Shown here: positions 37,746 through 50,300 of the stretch, piece after piece
How positions within the stretch are numbered: the stretch's first letter is position 1
Layout: each line of letters begins with the position of its first letter
From: Setophaga petechia
Lineage: Eukaryota > Chordata > Aves > Passeriformes > Parulidae
Reading direction: 5' to 3'
Length of the DNA: 64,000 bases
Assembly (NCBI GenBank): GCA_024362935.1
Contig: JANCRA010000003.1
Coordinates: 42,159,291-42,223,290, forward strand
Notes under the pieces: generated by a model
The model's database searches: none
What the model was told of the DNA's origin: nothing
Seen by the model: only the letters and a program-made list of their open reading frames with translations
Program-made: the position numbers and the translations under genes

Positions 37746-40700
37746 ATAGACACTGTTGGCATTGAGGTGGTTCAACAGCTGCTTCTAAAATGTAAAATTA
37801 AAAGCAAACATGTTAATCTGTTTGATTTTTTGTCACCTTGGAAAGTATGCAGCAGTGGGACCAAGTGGTTGGTGAAATCATGCTATTGTCAGGTGTTAGG
37901 AGAAGGAAAACCCATAATTGAGCTCAGGCTCACTGGCCACGCGGTGCTCAGCCAGAGGCACGTGTCCATGGCTTGGGCAGGGGGAGGAATAACATCTGCA
38001 CTTCGCAGGAGACCTTGGGTGGTCCTTTTGCCTCAGCACAGGACCAGAGTTGGAACATTTGAAATTGTGTCGTGAAAAAAAATAAGCCTTTTTCCCTTCT
38101 CCCACTGAAAGGCAGGTTCCCTCTTTCACCTGCCCCTTCAGATTCCTGTTTGGGATTAAGCAGAGCAAAGGCTCAGTCTCTGCCATGTGCAGCTGGGAGC
38201 TCTGAGCATCTCAGCTCTTCTTGCTGGAACTCTGTCCAAAAAGGTGTCTTCACCACCAAGAAACATTTCTGGTAAATCCCAGTGAAAACCAGGACATATC
38301 TGATTATCTCTGTTATGGCTTGTAAGTTTGGTTTCAAAAGGAGATAGATGGTGGGTCAGCAGAGGCCCACTGGCTTTTATGGATCTGATTTTGACAACAG
38401 ATCTAGCTCTTGCTCTTTTTCACAACATTATACAGTTTTTGAGTAACTTTGTGCTCAATTCTTCTGCCACCAATAGCAAGCTTGTACTTTTTCTGCTTAA
38501 AGCATACTTTCTTTTTCTTTTCTCCTTTCATTTTTTTTTCTGCCTGAAAAGGCACATTTTAAATTCTGGGGATGAGATCATCTTCAAACTTCCCATTGCT
38601 CCAACTTTTGAGATTTCAAGTGTTCAGGACCACTGAGTAGGAGACATTTTCTTCTGTTTGAACTCTCTTGCTTGTTTAACTTTGAATCAGCCTGATTCTC
38701 CACACACAGGACAAATCAGAAGGAAGCTCTCCAAAATCAATGCAAGGCCTTGAGATTCGAACCAGGCCTTTGATTCCTTGAATAGTCAAAGCAATTCCAT
38801 CCATCAACATTTAGGAGGTAGGAAGTGCCATATGCCCCTGTCAGGGCTGTGAGTGTGAAGTATCATATGTTTGCTAAATGACTGTGATTGCAGAAAAGCT
38901 CGTGAGAAGCGCTAAATCTCTGATGAGCACACAGGGACAGGACCCATTTGCTCAAACGGATGCAAGACAAGGTTATCAGTTACATCCCCTGCCATGTAGA
39001 TCTCTCAGCCCCCTGCTAATAAATCCAAGTTGTGATGCTCAACTACAGCTAATAGCATTTCTGCACAATGTGTAACACTATCTGTGCCTCTCTTCCACTC
39101 AAAAAAGATATTAGATGTACTTGAATGACCTAGTGGTATACCCATGGAGAGGGGCTCAGGTTTCAGCAAGACAGGAGTTCAGGGAATTCATTTACTGAGA
39201 CCTTCTTGCTACTGGGCAAATTAGTGGGGAATTAGCAGCTGCATAGGATAAAACCTGGCATTTTACCCCAACTGAAGTAGGTTGCAAGAGCCTAGAGCAG
39301 AAGTTTTGTCTGACTCATGCTTCCTCCAGAGCAGGGACCTTGCATCTGGAATCTCACACAGAGAGGACACCCCTCAGAATTGCCCTCCAGATCCCCTTGG
39401 CAATCATTTGCCTGCAGTCATCAGGCACTGCTGACTGCAGTTTCAACTGCTCCGGGTTCCACAGACCTCAGTCAAGTGATTGCCTTGGACAGGCTCCTGA
39501 GCAGGGTGTTCCCCAGGTTAATCACATGCTGAGATTTGCCATTCAGGGCTTTCCTGCTTGCACTTTTGAATGTCACCTGAGCTCACCTGAACTCTAGTTT
39601 TATTGACAGAGGGGCTTTGTAAGGAGACTCCTCCATCCACTATTGTCTCCCTTCCAGGCACCTTCCCTGCCGGACTCTCCCCTTCCCTGAGCCTTACACC
39701 ACTGATGTCACAAAAGAAACTCTTTTCTTTTGCTTTGAAAGTGCCGTGTTCCTAGTCCAATGCTTCTCTTACTCTTGGCTAACCAAATCCTGGAGGTAGC
39801 TTCAAAAAGCTGGTGGCATTCCTGCAGCATGCCACAGCCAGGGAAGGGCTGACTGTACCCAAGCGTTCAGGAATTCCTCTTGGCTCACTCTAGTTTGGGT
39901 ACAGAAATAAGCCAGAAGATTTATTGGAAGGAAAAAAGATATCATGCTGGCTCAATGTTCAGCACACGCCAATTTTTTTTTTTAAAGTTTCCTACTACGA
40001 TTTTTTTCCCCTTCCAAAATATGATCACTTTGATTATTTATTGGAAAACGTATTTTCTTACCATAAATGGTGCTCTGGAATATGAAAAATGCTAGCAGTC
40101 ATATAAATGGATATAAAACGGATACAAACTGTGGAAAGTTTTGTCTTAGAGGGAAAACTCCCATGTCAGCAGTGAACTGAGAGGGGGCCAACAGGGGAGC
40201 CCATTTCTCGATGGAAAATCTTTTTCTACAAAAAAATCTCCACTTACTCCTTCCAGGCTGGGCTTCCCCATGATTTTTATGTCATTAGGCAATGATGAGC
40301 CAAGCACTCATGCATTGTTTCAGCTATGCTCGACTCCTGTGATCCCCCCAGATCCTCAGGTCCACATTGGGCTCACTTGGCTGGAGGGTGGGAGCGGCCA
40401 GGTGGGAGTGGGCTGCTCCTGCCCTTCATGCTAAAGCACCTCCAGACGTGACTCAAAACCACCTCCCTTCCTCACATCCCCCCCAAGCCTGAGCAGTTGC
40501 ATCAGTGGGAACAAGGTTTAGGCAATCCCCAGTGTCATGTAATCGAGTTTTACAGTCTGCTGCCAGCACAATAAAATCTTTACTACTGTAGATGTCTTGC
40601 ATTTTCAAACCCTCTCCTGAAAAAATACCAAGCCTACTACAGGGGAACTAGTTAACAATTACAAGTTTGTGCAAGTTTTAGTGGCAGCAAAGGTCAGGGC

Positions 40701-43700
40701 TGGAACCAAGTGAGTTCTCAGCACCCGGGGACCCCAAAATGCCCCCCACATCCCCCTTGCTGCTCTGATGCCCTGTGGTCACTGGCACTGTCCTTCCCAT
40801 GCCTGCGTGTGCATTGTCCCAGAGGAGCAGCAGGGATCCACACAGCAGTGACCACAGATTCGTCTTCCCTGTGGGGTGAATTCAGTGGCTTTTGAAGCAA
40901 ATAGCCCCAGGGCTCATCTGCCCTGTGCCAGGAGCCTGCTGGGACACAGCCCCAATCACCCTGAGGGGTCTGCACTCCCAAGAGCAGGTTTTGGAGGTGA
41001 CCAGCATCCTTGGTGCTCCCTGTTTCCATGTGGTTTCCAGCTGCTTTGCTCCCAGGGATGTGTCCAAGCACATGCACAGTGGCACTGGTGTGAGATGAAG
41101 GGCAGGGAGGTGAACCTGGCACTGAGGAGGGGCATTAATTCTGGGAATACTTGCAAAGATGCCTGCAAAGGTGCATTGCCTTGGGGAGAGAAGGGGCTGC
41201 TGTAGCAAAGGGTGAGGCCTTGGCTTATCTGGAGTCACACAATGAGAGATGCCCTTGCCACAGAGGGGGCATTGTGCAAGCAGAGCAGGAGGGTGCTCAC
41301 TTTGATACAAGTAATCTTGGCTGCTTCCATAAACTAATGCAGGCTGGCAGGGCTGGGGGCCGTGTGAGCCACCCCCACTGCCCCTGCAGCCACCAGCCTC
41401 AAGCAAGGTGCTCCTGCTGCACTGTGGGCTTCACAATATTCCAGGCTCTTCCAGGCCAGGGACATTATCCTGCTGCTTAGAGCACAAAGGATGGGTTTAT
41501 AAAAGAGCAGGGGGTGTCCCAAAGCTCAGTATAGCCAAGCAGGTCTGAGCCATCAGTTCCCATCAGCTCTGGGCTGGCTGTGAGTGCAGACAGGCACCCC
41601 CCTGGAGATGCAGCTCACTGGCAGAAGATGCAACTGGCAATTCCAAAGAGCCAGTAGATTTCCTTAGAGAACAAAGGAGGTTCCCAGGTGCTGCAGCTCT
41701 GAGAACAGCCTCCTGAGGCTCAAACCCTCTGGCCACCCCTCCTGAGTACATAATGCCTCTCACAGGGAAATGGTGACCTTTGGCAAGCCCAGCTCACCCG
41801 GGACCACTGAATTTGCAAATCAGTTTGGTTGCAGCTTGTTCAAATCCCGCTGGCCTCTGCAGGCTCAAACCTCTCCACAAGTGCAGCTCCCCAAGTAAGC
41901 TCAACCAAATTTAATGATCTCCAGAGTAAAGCTCCCAAAATCTTTCCTGTCCACTTTGGGAAGAGCATATGCAAGGTTATAAATAGAGATGGAAAAACCA
42001 GCTATGCTTCTTTTAACCCTATGAAAATATTAGCAGCCACATGTTTTTTGAGAAGGTAAAGAAGAAAATAGCACCTAAGAGCTGTTATTAGTTCCTAGAA
42101 ACAGCTATTAGCAAACACAGGACAAATTAGCTTGTTTATCAATGAGGAGAAGATTAAATCTGTGGCTATTAATGGCCCAAAAGTAATCCTTGGTGGAGAT
42201 GGAGAAACATTAGAAGAGGAGATGACACCCTGGCAGAGGACAAGTACTGAGAAACAAAAGTAACAAATAACTTCCACTGAGTGGAGGAGCACTGGAAAAG
42301 TAGCCTGATCAGCACCAATCTAAAAATACCCATTTTCAGCACTGATACCACATCTGTCCTTGTGTCGTCGAGTCCACGAGAACAAACAGAGGATCTTGAC
42401 CCAGTCCTCAGGAAACAGCCATGAGAGGGGCCATTGAGTCTGTCAGGGAGTTTTCTCCAGTGTCCAAAATTTTAGGCACTAAAGTCCCATAGTGCCGCCA
42501 CCATGGCTTCCACAGCAGGTGACATCACAGGTACCCTTTGGACCTGGAGAAGCCTTTGGTGAAACAGAGCAGAGGATGACCTGGTCCTTGGTCACGGTGC
42601 TGGAAAGGATGGGCAGACACAGCAGAAGGTGCTGGGTGCTAAAACTGGGTGCTATAAGCAAGCAAGTGGCTAAGGAGGGAAATGCCAAAAAACAAAGGAA
42701 TGGTTTTTACTGGCTCAGACTGATTCTGTCCCGACTATAAAGTGGTCTCATGGATTGAAAATAAATCATTGTGTCACATACACCTGTGTTTTTGGCCACT
42801 GCACATTGATCTAAAATCCCATTTTCTCCATGACTTCTGGAGGTGCTGCTTGCTCCCTCACTTTCACAGGGTATACCTCGACCTTCAGCACTTCAGGTTC
42901 CTCCAGCTGGGCTGGGACCTGAGACAGGAGCTGTGAGTTTTTCCTCCTTCCCCCTCACTCCTACAGCATCATCCATGTGGCATTTGGTGTTTTGCCAACT
43001 GGCACAGCTCTGTGCCAAAGCACCTTTCCCAACACTGGCACTGAAAAACACCCAGCTCACCATTGCTCTTACGAGCAGTGGTTGCTCCCAGGCATCCCTC
43101 CTCCTGGCACTGTCGTTCCTCACTCCCAGGGTGCTCCACTGGGGCCAGGAGATGCCGAGGACTTACAGAAGGGCTGCCCCCTTTTCCTGCTTGTGGTCGA
43201 CCAGACCCCACTGAGGAGTGCTCTGATCTCCCCTGCCAGGGAACGGGAACTCCCGGCTCTGATACCATTAATTATCGCCGGGTAAGTGGATTGTTTGGAG
43301 CACTTAAAGCTACTTTAGGGATTTGGATGCACATCGGTAACTAGTCCATAGGCTTTCCTATGGGTTCCTAGACAAGGAGGTGTAAATCCTGCTGATAAGG
43401 CTTGTTAGTGATAGGGGGCTGGGCAGGGGGAGAAGGGGGGGTGTTTGGAGCCAGGCACAGGGATCTCCAGGGCCGGGAGGGTTAAGCCCACTGCTGCAGC
43501 CGGCTCCTGCTGCTGGAGAGCCCCTGGCTGGGGGGAGGCTCTGGGGGGCTGCGGGCAGTAGGGGTCAGGCTGATTTACAGCAGCAGAGGAACCAGGGCTG
43601 TTAATTCAAAGTTGCCGCTTATCGGTGTTTAGAAAGCAAGCTCCGATCTGTTGGTTAGCGATTTGGCCTTTGCTGTAAATAGAGGGGCCCCGTGCTTTGC

Positions 43701-45099
43701 TCTGACATTTTTGTCTTATTATCTTGTCTCAGCCTCCGAGGGAGGTGGGAGAGTTATTTAAGGCTGACCTTAGTGGAAGGAAAATGAACAACTCCCTTAC
43801 CCCACCCTGTTTTTCTCTCTCAGTCCTTGGTAACAACTGTTGCATTGAAATATCTGCGCAAGATACTTAATCCTCCACCATCCCTGAAAATGTTTTGTAG
43901 ATCAATTCACCCTGCTGTGCCCAGAGAAAACAATCACAAGATACCAAGTAAAACTAATGTCAGGAGTACAAAAAAGGATTTTGTGTCATTATTTCTCCAG
44001 ATAAATCAATGAGGATAGACCTTGAATCCATCAGAGAATGGAGCTCACCATTTGGCCGTCCAGTCTTGCATTGCTCTAGCTCAGGTTTAATTCAAATCTT
44101 TGTATCACGAGTTTGAAAAGCAGTTGCTTCATCACAAGTTACTAAAGATAAACCTCTGAACATAATATACAGAAACACATACAAAGTGGCTGGCTGGAGC
44201 TGGAGAGAATATTTTGGATTTGGGAAAATTTAGATTGAAATGCAAACCCTTTACAGCTCTGGAGTAGAGCACTCAGGGGATGCACAAGGAGTTTGTGTGG
44301 GTCCCATCCATCCCTGTTGAGATGTGCATGGGTTTTGGGAGGTTTACTGTGTACAGAAGTAAACATGTGCATGCACTACAGCTGCCCCCGAGTGATTCAC
44401 ACCTCACACAAGATGTTCAAAGTGAATTGGTTAAGAGACAAGGAAGAAATCCTTGTCCATTTGGAGCACAGCCCTTGATAAACTGAAAAACATCTAATCT
44501 CCAAAAGCTTGTTTTATTGACCTGTGGCCGCCAACCCCACCAGCTGCACAAGGAGAGTACTGCAAGGCTACAGTAGCACATCTGGGGGGCAGACACGTGT
44601 GGTTTTTCAAGCCCTTACCTAATCTTTGCCAACCTCTCCATCCGGTTAAAAACAACAACAAAACCAGAACAAAACAAAACAAGAAAAAAAAAAATCACCA
44701 CCCAAAACCCCCTCGTGATCAGTTTTCAAGGCTTTTCAGATACTTTCTGTTTTCAGCTGTGCCAGAAAAATGTCAAAAGATCATCCCTCCACCTAGAAAA
44801 CCTAGCATTCTTCCAAACACTGTAATGAACAAGTGTCGGAAAACTGAAAACAAATTCCTTGCAGTGGAAAGTGCAGTACCCATTCTGGTCCCTGGGGAAA
44901 AAGGCAAGTCTGATTTGAGGTGGATTAGCAGCAGGAATGACAGCTCAGGTCAGGCGCAGCCTTACTGAATCGGTTCCCCTCCCCGGGGAGGCGGTGCGTG
45001 TGTGCGCGCATACCTGCGGCTACGGGATTTGTAAATAATTGAGTTCTTCTGATCCCTGCCACCACGGCACAAGAAGAAAGATTTGGTCCTGAGGGGGCT
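37746..45099. other. TH-INS intergenic DNA
   Basis: No exon, RNA gene or complete mobile element is recognisable. A region at about 43270-43745 is notable for four GATA-type motifs in 350 bp. An A-rich run lies at 44645-44690. Frames of 100-175 codons near 40700-41480 and 42840-43345 occur on both strands of the same DNA, lack family resemblance and are not called. Confidence 0.6.
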
Positions 45100-45325
45100 G
45101 ACAGAGGTTCAAGCCCCAGATCTGCCACTTAGACACTTCTTCCCAAAGCTGTTTAGGCATGTAATTACTTTTCCGGCTCTGTGCCTGGTCTGAGTCTCTG
45201 ATTCTCTGCCTCCTTTTATCTGTCAGCTTTTTACAGGGACAAGAGTACTCCTCTACCTCCCAAGCATGTAATGAAGATGAATTCATTACAGCTGTAGCAC
45301 TTTAACGAGCACTGTGAAGATACAG
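45100..45325 (+). repeat. Ancient MIR/CORE-SINE-like element
   Basis: The segment follows the MIR order in forward orientation: TTCAAGCCCCAGATCTGCCA, TTACTTTTCCGGCTCTGTGC, then TCTGATTCTCTGCCTCCTTT-TATCTGT, and an end resembling 'cactttaacgagcactgtgaagat'. It is diverged, as expected of an old amniote repeat. A related family is possible. Confidence 0.5.
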
Positions 45326-46071
45326 GGTATCCTTACATGTCCTAAATTAGGAAACTCCCTCTCAGAGTGCGCTGGGGTGCCTGGATGCATGGCCCAGATC
45401 TGTGCCGGCAATATATTAATCCACCTCTGTGCATGATTCTGGAAGGGATTTTACAACAGAAAGGGTCTGGCTTTCATGTAGAAGCCAAGCTTGCAGTGGT
45501 GACTGGAATAATTTCCTCTAACACGAGGATAACTCCAGAGTAGGAAACACTTATGTGATTGGGCATACCTTCTGGTCTCTGGACTTGCATCCTGAACCTG
45601 GGCATCCTGTACCTCATCCACTTGGATACAGCAGACACAGAAACAGTGAGAAATGCTGGGACAAAATGTATTTGGTGAAGGCAAGTCCCCTGGTGTTTTA
45701 CTGTTTAAAAGAAACCTCCCAACTACTGTTTCATGCATAATTGTGCAATTGGTAATATCCTGCCAAAGAAAGGCTTAGATCATCTCGTCTGCAAAGCATT
45801 TTCCACCTCCCAATAAACATTTTGCACGAGTGCAAGTTGCAGGTCTTCCACCATAACGTGCCCCAGGCTGGATTTTGCATACTGCCTGCAGGCAGGGCAG
45901 CCAACCTGAATCCGGACAGCAGAAGGATTCAAGAGTCAAACTCAGGATGCTAGACCAGAAATATATTTTTTTATTCTTAATATCATGTGAGCAGCAGCAC
46001 GATTCCAAAATGAAAAATAATTCTGTTTCATATTTCTTTACACAGAGAGACAGACAGACAGATCCACCCAC

Positions 46072-46095
46072 AGCAGCAGCAGCAGCAACAACAGT
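46072..46095. repeat. (CAG)n / (CAA)n microsatellite
   Basis: CAG repeated about six times and then CAACAACAG. Short and probably polymorphic. Confidence 0.85.
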
Positions 46096-46466
46096 GAGAC
46101 CGCTCAGCGAGGCACTGAGACAGGCACACACCACAGGGGTGGTGGGGCCTGGCTCTGAGGAAGGCTTTTCCCCCTTCTTCCTCCCTTGCTAGCCCATGCT
46201 CCTTCTAGGGGAGGGTTTAACCTGGGCTGACCCATCACTTTGGTTTTCCCCAGTCACTTTCTATAGAGCCTGCAGTCACGTTTGGTGAGGTCTGGGGGAA
46301 TGGTGTGAAGGATCTCATGACACACCCAAAGGACATGAGCTCGTGCTTAACTCTAAGCAGCCACACAATCCTACAAATCTGCTCCACGGTCAGGAAAAGG
46401 GAATTCATAACATCTTTTGGTGAAGGGTGTGACTGGGTAGATCCTCAGAGTCTTTTTCTCTGAGTG

Positions 46467-46572
46467 ATCTCGAGGCCAAGCTGTATGGAGCTCTGAGTAA
46501 CCTGGTCTAGTGGAAAGCTCCCTGCCCATGGTAGGGGGCTGGAACACAAACCATTCTGTTATTCTGTGACCT
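46467..46572 (+). mobile_element. CR1 retrotransposon 3' end fragment (plus orientation)
   Basis: The sequence contains GAGTAACCTGGTCTAGTGGA, CTCCCTGCCCATGGTAGGGG, then GGCTGGAAC and ACCATTCTGTTATTCTGTGA. This is the characteristic 3' end of avian CR1 with its terminal octamer-type repeat. The element is heavily 5' truncated, as most CR1 copies are. Confidence 0.85.
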
Positions 46573-47936
46573 TGTTCAAGGCAACTCTACAAACCTAACC
46601 AGCCTTGTGCACAATGCTTGAGGGATACCTTAAGACAAAACTGAAAGCATGGGAAAAATCCAAGAAAGACAACTCAGGAAAAAGCCTAAAACCAGGAATA
46701 CTGAAGGGCTGCAGGAAATCCCAACAATATCAGAGATTACAGCAGGGGCTGTGGGCGCCTCTCTAGCCCACAGGAAGCTGATGGGTGATAGAGACCAAAT
46801 GTTTCCTGATATGAGAGAGTGGCTGAAAAGAGACTCAAGGATTCACTGCTTCTATTAATGGGACTGTTATGGGAAACAGCAATAATCTATACCAAGGCAA
46901 CACCAGAACATCAGCTGCTTCAATGGGAAAACTGTGTTTTGAAAGGGTCTATCCAGTGACTTGAAATAAGCTTGTCTTTAGAAAAGGAATACCATCTAGT
47001 GGCCCAAAAAGGCAATAAGGATGTGCAATGGCAATTAGAGAATCAGATGAATTTAGAAAAAGAGAAGGAAAAACTACAGAATTAAGGAGGGTGATTAACA
47101 TATATAGTGCAGTGGTTTGCCCTGGAGCAAGGGAGAGCTCAAAAGGGACCTGATCATAGTAAATGCAAAGCTAAAATTAGACACTTGCAAAAGCAGATTG
47201 GGATGCAAAAATTAAAAATAACTGCTGGAGTTCCAGAAAGTGGTGTATAGAACTGAATCGGGAGCCATTACACGAAGATGATTTCAAGGATGATATGGGC
47301 AAATGGGAAAAGAAGGAGAAGTTGAGAATAGCAGTCTATTCCCCAAAGACTCCAAATGCTGTCCCAGGGTAGATGGGTATGGCAGATCAAGCTGTTGTAG
47401 CTGTTAAAATGAAAAAAAAAATTTACCCCAAGGCAGGTAGCTGCAGATATGAAGGCACCGAAAGGAAGCACAACAGTAGAGAAACTGCTTATATTTAGAA
47501 TTAAATGGGGATTAAGTGGTAAATTGATTAGAGTGTGTGCTCCACCAGCTTTTATCCATTGTACATCAGGCACCTCCTTGGTAAACCTTTAATCTTGCCA
47601 CCATGGGCATTTAATCAAGTTGCCCAGCAGGATGGTAAGACAAGGATCCAATTGGCATAATCACTACCAGTCCATAAGCTCGAGGAAGATGGAGAGTCTT
47701 TAGTAAACTGATAGGGGCCTGCTTGAATGTCCAGGACCTGAGCAGCAGGACGTGATACCATGTACCAACCAACCTCTCCCAGCAGAGCACAGGTAGCTCC
47801 AGGGTCCCTGGCAGCCCTGAGGCTGAGTCAGGCTCCTTGGACAGTGGATTAATTAGGAGAGGTAGTGGCACAAATGCACCCCCATGGTTCACACTAAGCT
47901 TCCATATGGCAAAATGCAGGGGAAGAAACAATTAAC

Positions 47937-48122
47937 AGAGTTGCTTTCACATTAAGAGACAAACAAGATACCTTTACTTGCATCCCACAGGGCCGAGCAC
48001 CTGCCCTGCTGCACAAGCTCGTACGAGCAAAAGGTTTGAATGATGTTTGTGGGGAACAAAGAAAAGAGATTGCCTTATGTGATGATATTTGGGGAACTTC
48101 AGCTACAGAAGAAGAGGTATAA
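47937..48122 (+). pseudogene. Reverse-transcriptase-like pol remnant
   Basis: 61 open codons ending in a TAA. They carry, in the order and spacing of retroviral RT motifs B and C, the short motifs TFTCIPQG, ...PALLHKLV..., and LCDDIWGTSATEEEV, the last corresponding to the YxDD box. The Tyr of YxDD is replaced, and a deletion appears to shorten the region between the motifs. It is non-functional. The frame was read directly; homology is inferred from motif pattern. Confidence 0.6.
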
Positions 48123-48520
48123 GAGAGATGCAGCTGAGCTTTAAAATTAATAGACCAAACAGTGTTTAATGTCAACTTGAATGTGGCACAATTAAAACAA
48201 CCTCAAGTTAAATGCCTGGACTCTGAAACTGGTGAAACAAGAAGATAGATAAATGATAGAAAGGTTAAGCTTTCTGTGAAATAAATACTCCCACTAATCA
48301 GTCCCAACTGTGAAGAGTGCTGGGAGAATTTAATTCCTTATGGCAGCATATCTATAGCTGTGCTAGTATCTTATGGCAGTGTATCCATCTTTGCTAAAAG
48401 CAGCAGAGCGTTATGGAAATGACAGGAAAGGAATCAGGGAGGGAGCTGGAGCAAAGACCAAGACAGTGCTTTATCTGACATGAAAGAATCTGCTTGAAAA
48501 GCTTCTGCACTCAAATTCTC

Positions 48521-48813
48521 AGTTAAGGGAAAGTTATTCATAACAAGAATTTCAACACGAGCTGATACTGTGGGAGCAGTGCTATTACAGAGAAATAGAG
48601 GAGGAAAATGGATACCAGTAGCATATGAGTCCTCTCCAGTGGCTGGACCAAAATTTCCTTGGCCATGAGAAAACCTGGTTAGAGGCAGTCTGGGCTGTGA
48701 TGGAGTTTGAGGCTTTTCCCCTCAATAGGTCAGTTGTACCCCAGTCTGCCTCCTACTCAGCTCTTACACACAAAGGGAAGAAATGGATATTAATGTGGAT
48801 ATCCTTTGAATGA
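48521..48813 (+). pseudogene. RNase H-like pol remnant, frameshifted
   Basis: One frame reads GAVLLQRNRGGKWIPVAYES, the typical start of a retroviral RNase H domain. From about 48650 the similarity continues in another frame (WLEAVWAVMEFEAFPLNR), so there is a frameshift around 48630-48660. Further stops follow. It lies about 400 bp after the RT-like remnant, the order expected in pol. Confidence 0.6.
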
Positions 48814-49316
48814 AAACCAGGAATGAACCAAAGGTATTGCACACTCATGGGAATGCTGCATTTGATCAAAGAGAAAAAATAACCCAAGACACTCCTATCA
48901 GAGGAATGAGGGAACAAATAGTGGGCAAATTAGAGGAAGGATCATGCCAAGGAACTTACAGGCTGTGAGTAAACAACAAACCCTTCTACCAACATCTCTC
49001 TACAGACAGCTACTATCTGGTAGCAGAACAAAATACTGATTGCATAATGGGGAGAAGAGCAATGGCAAGCACATGGTGGGACACCTATGAAGAAAACGGG
49101 AGTTCTATTTTACAAGCTTAGAGAGACAGTGGGAATAAAATATATGTAAAGGATATTAAAGTAATGTGAAGACTACAAGCAATACTGAGAAGTAATTTAG
49201 TGAGCAAGTAGATAAATTAACTCAAACATTGTTTACTGCAGTCCCAATCAGGTGTCAGCTAAAAAAAAGATGAGATGAATAGTGTAGCCAGTTGAATAAG
49301 AGCATCCTACACTTCT

Positions 49317-49376
49317 TAATGTAGCTCATTATGAGCTAAGCAATTGTCTAAGCTAATTGTCATAATGAGTTACATA
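49317..49376. repeat. Imperfect inverted repeat
   Basis: The arms ATGTAGCTCATTATGA and TCATAATGAGTTACAT are inverted copies with one mismatch, separated by about 25 bases that themselves contain GCTAAGCAATTG/AAGCTAATTG echoes. It sits inside the retrovirus-like block. It may be a small transposon end or chance. Confidence 0.6.
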
Positions 49377-50300
49377 AAAAAATGTAGGGTACTCTGAAAA
49401 AAGTGCAAAGAGTTTATACTCGGCCTCAAATGAAGTAAGAAACATAGGACATTAAAAAAAAACTGCATAAGGTGTGCAAAAGTGGGTTAGTAAAACAAAG
49501 CTGCCAACTCTACTGCATTAGCTAAACTAAAGACTGTGACAAATACTGCCAAGGGATCACCCCAATAAACTGTCGCAAATCAGTATCTGTTTGCCGCTAT
49601 AAATATCTTTCCTGGGCAGGCTGAGGTTCTTCCACCTAAAAGGAATACAACTGCTGGAAATGTAACAATGTTGTTACAGAAACTTGTTCAGAGGTGTGGA
49701 ACAGCACCTGAGACAGGAGAAGGTGAACAGCGGAGAGGGTTGGGAAGGGGGAGGTTTTAAGTGAAGAATTTGAGTCTTAATAACTAGCCTGGGGATTAAG
49801 CAAGGCCTGTATAAACCCTACCACCCGTAACCACCCAGAATAGTAGAAAAAAATGAGTTGGACTATTAAAAATAATCTAAAAACAATTGTAGGATTATAT
49901 ATATCCAAATTATAGGATATTAAAATATCCAAAAATAAGATTATTATATCCAATATCCAAAATTATGGGTTAAAAAGGTAACCATGCTATCAGTAGCTTT
50001 AAAAGCAGTGATAGATTAGGGATTGGTTTACAAGTCCACCATATTTTGTTTAGATAACCTATCTCTTAGTGGCCCTATGTCCAAGAGCCTAAAATATTAT
50101 GGCAAGATAAAGAAGAAAGCAATGCTCTGGTAAAAGAAGCAACACGAGAAAAATGTGTAAAATGAGAGAGCAAGGATTCACTTCCTATATGTCTTATGAA
50201 ATAAGGAGCCAAGTAATGTATTTGAAAACAGATAGAAAGGAACAAGATTTAGAGAAAAAGTGAAAGGGACTTATTAAGTTACTAATAAGATACATCCTCT

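Larger units (their letters stand above)
46600..50300 (+). mobile_element. Decayed endogenous retrovirus-like element (gag/pol fossil)
   Basis: A ~3.7-kb AT-rich, A-biased block on the plus strand unlike its flanks. Near 46980-47060 there is a charged, coiled-coil-like stretch that could be gag. At 47937-48119 there is an RT-like open stretch, and at 48521-48813 an RNase H-like stretch split by a frameshift. Numerous stops and shifts mean no intact protein. I did not find LTRs, a primer binding site or target-site duplications, so the ends are approximate and the class is undetermined. It is antisense to TH and INS. Confidence 0.5.
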
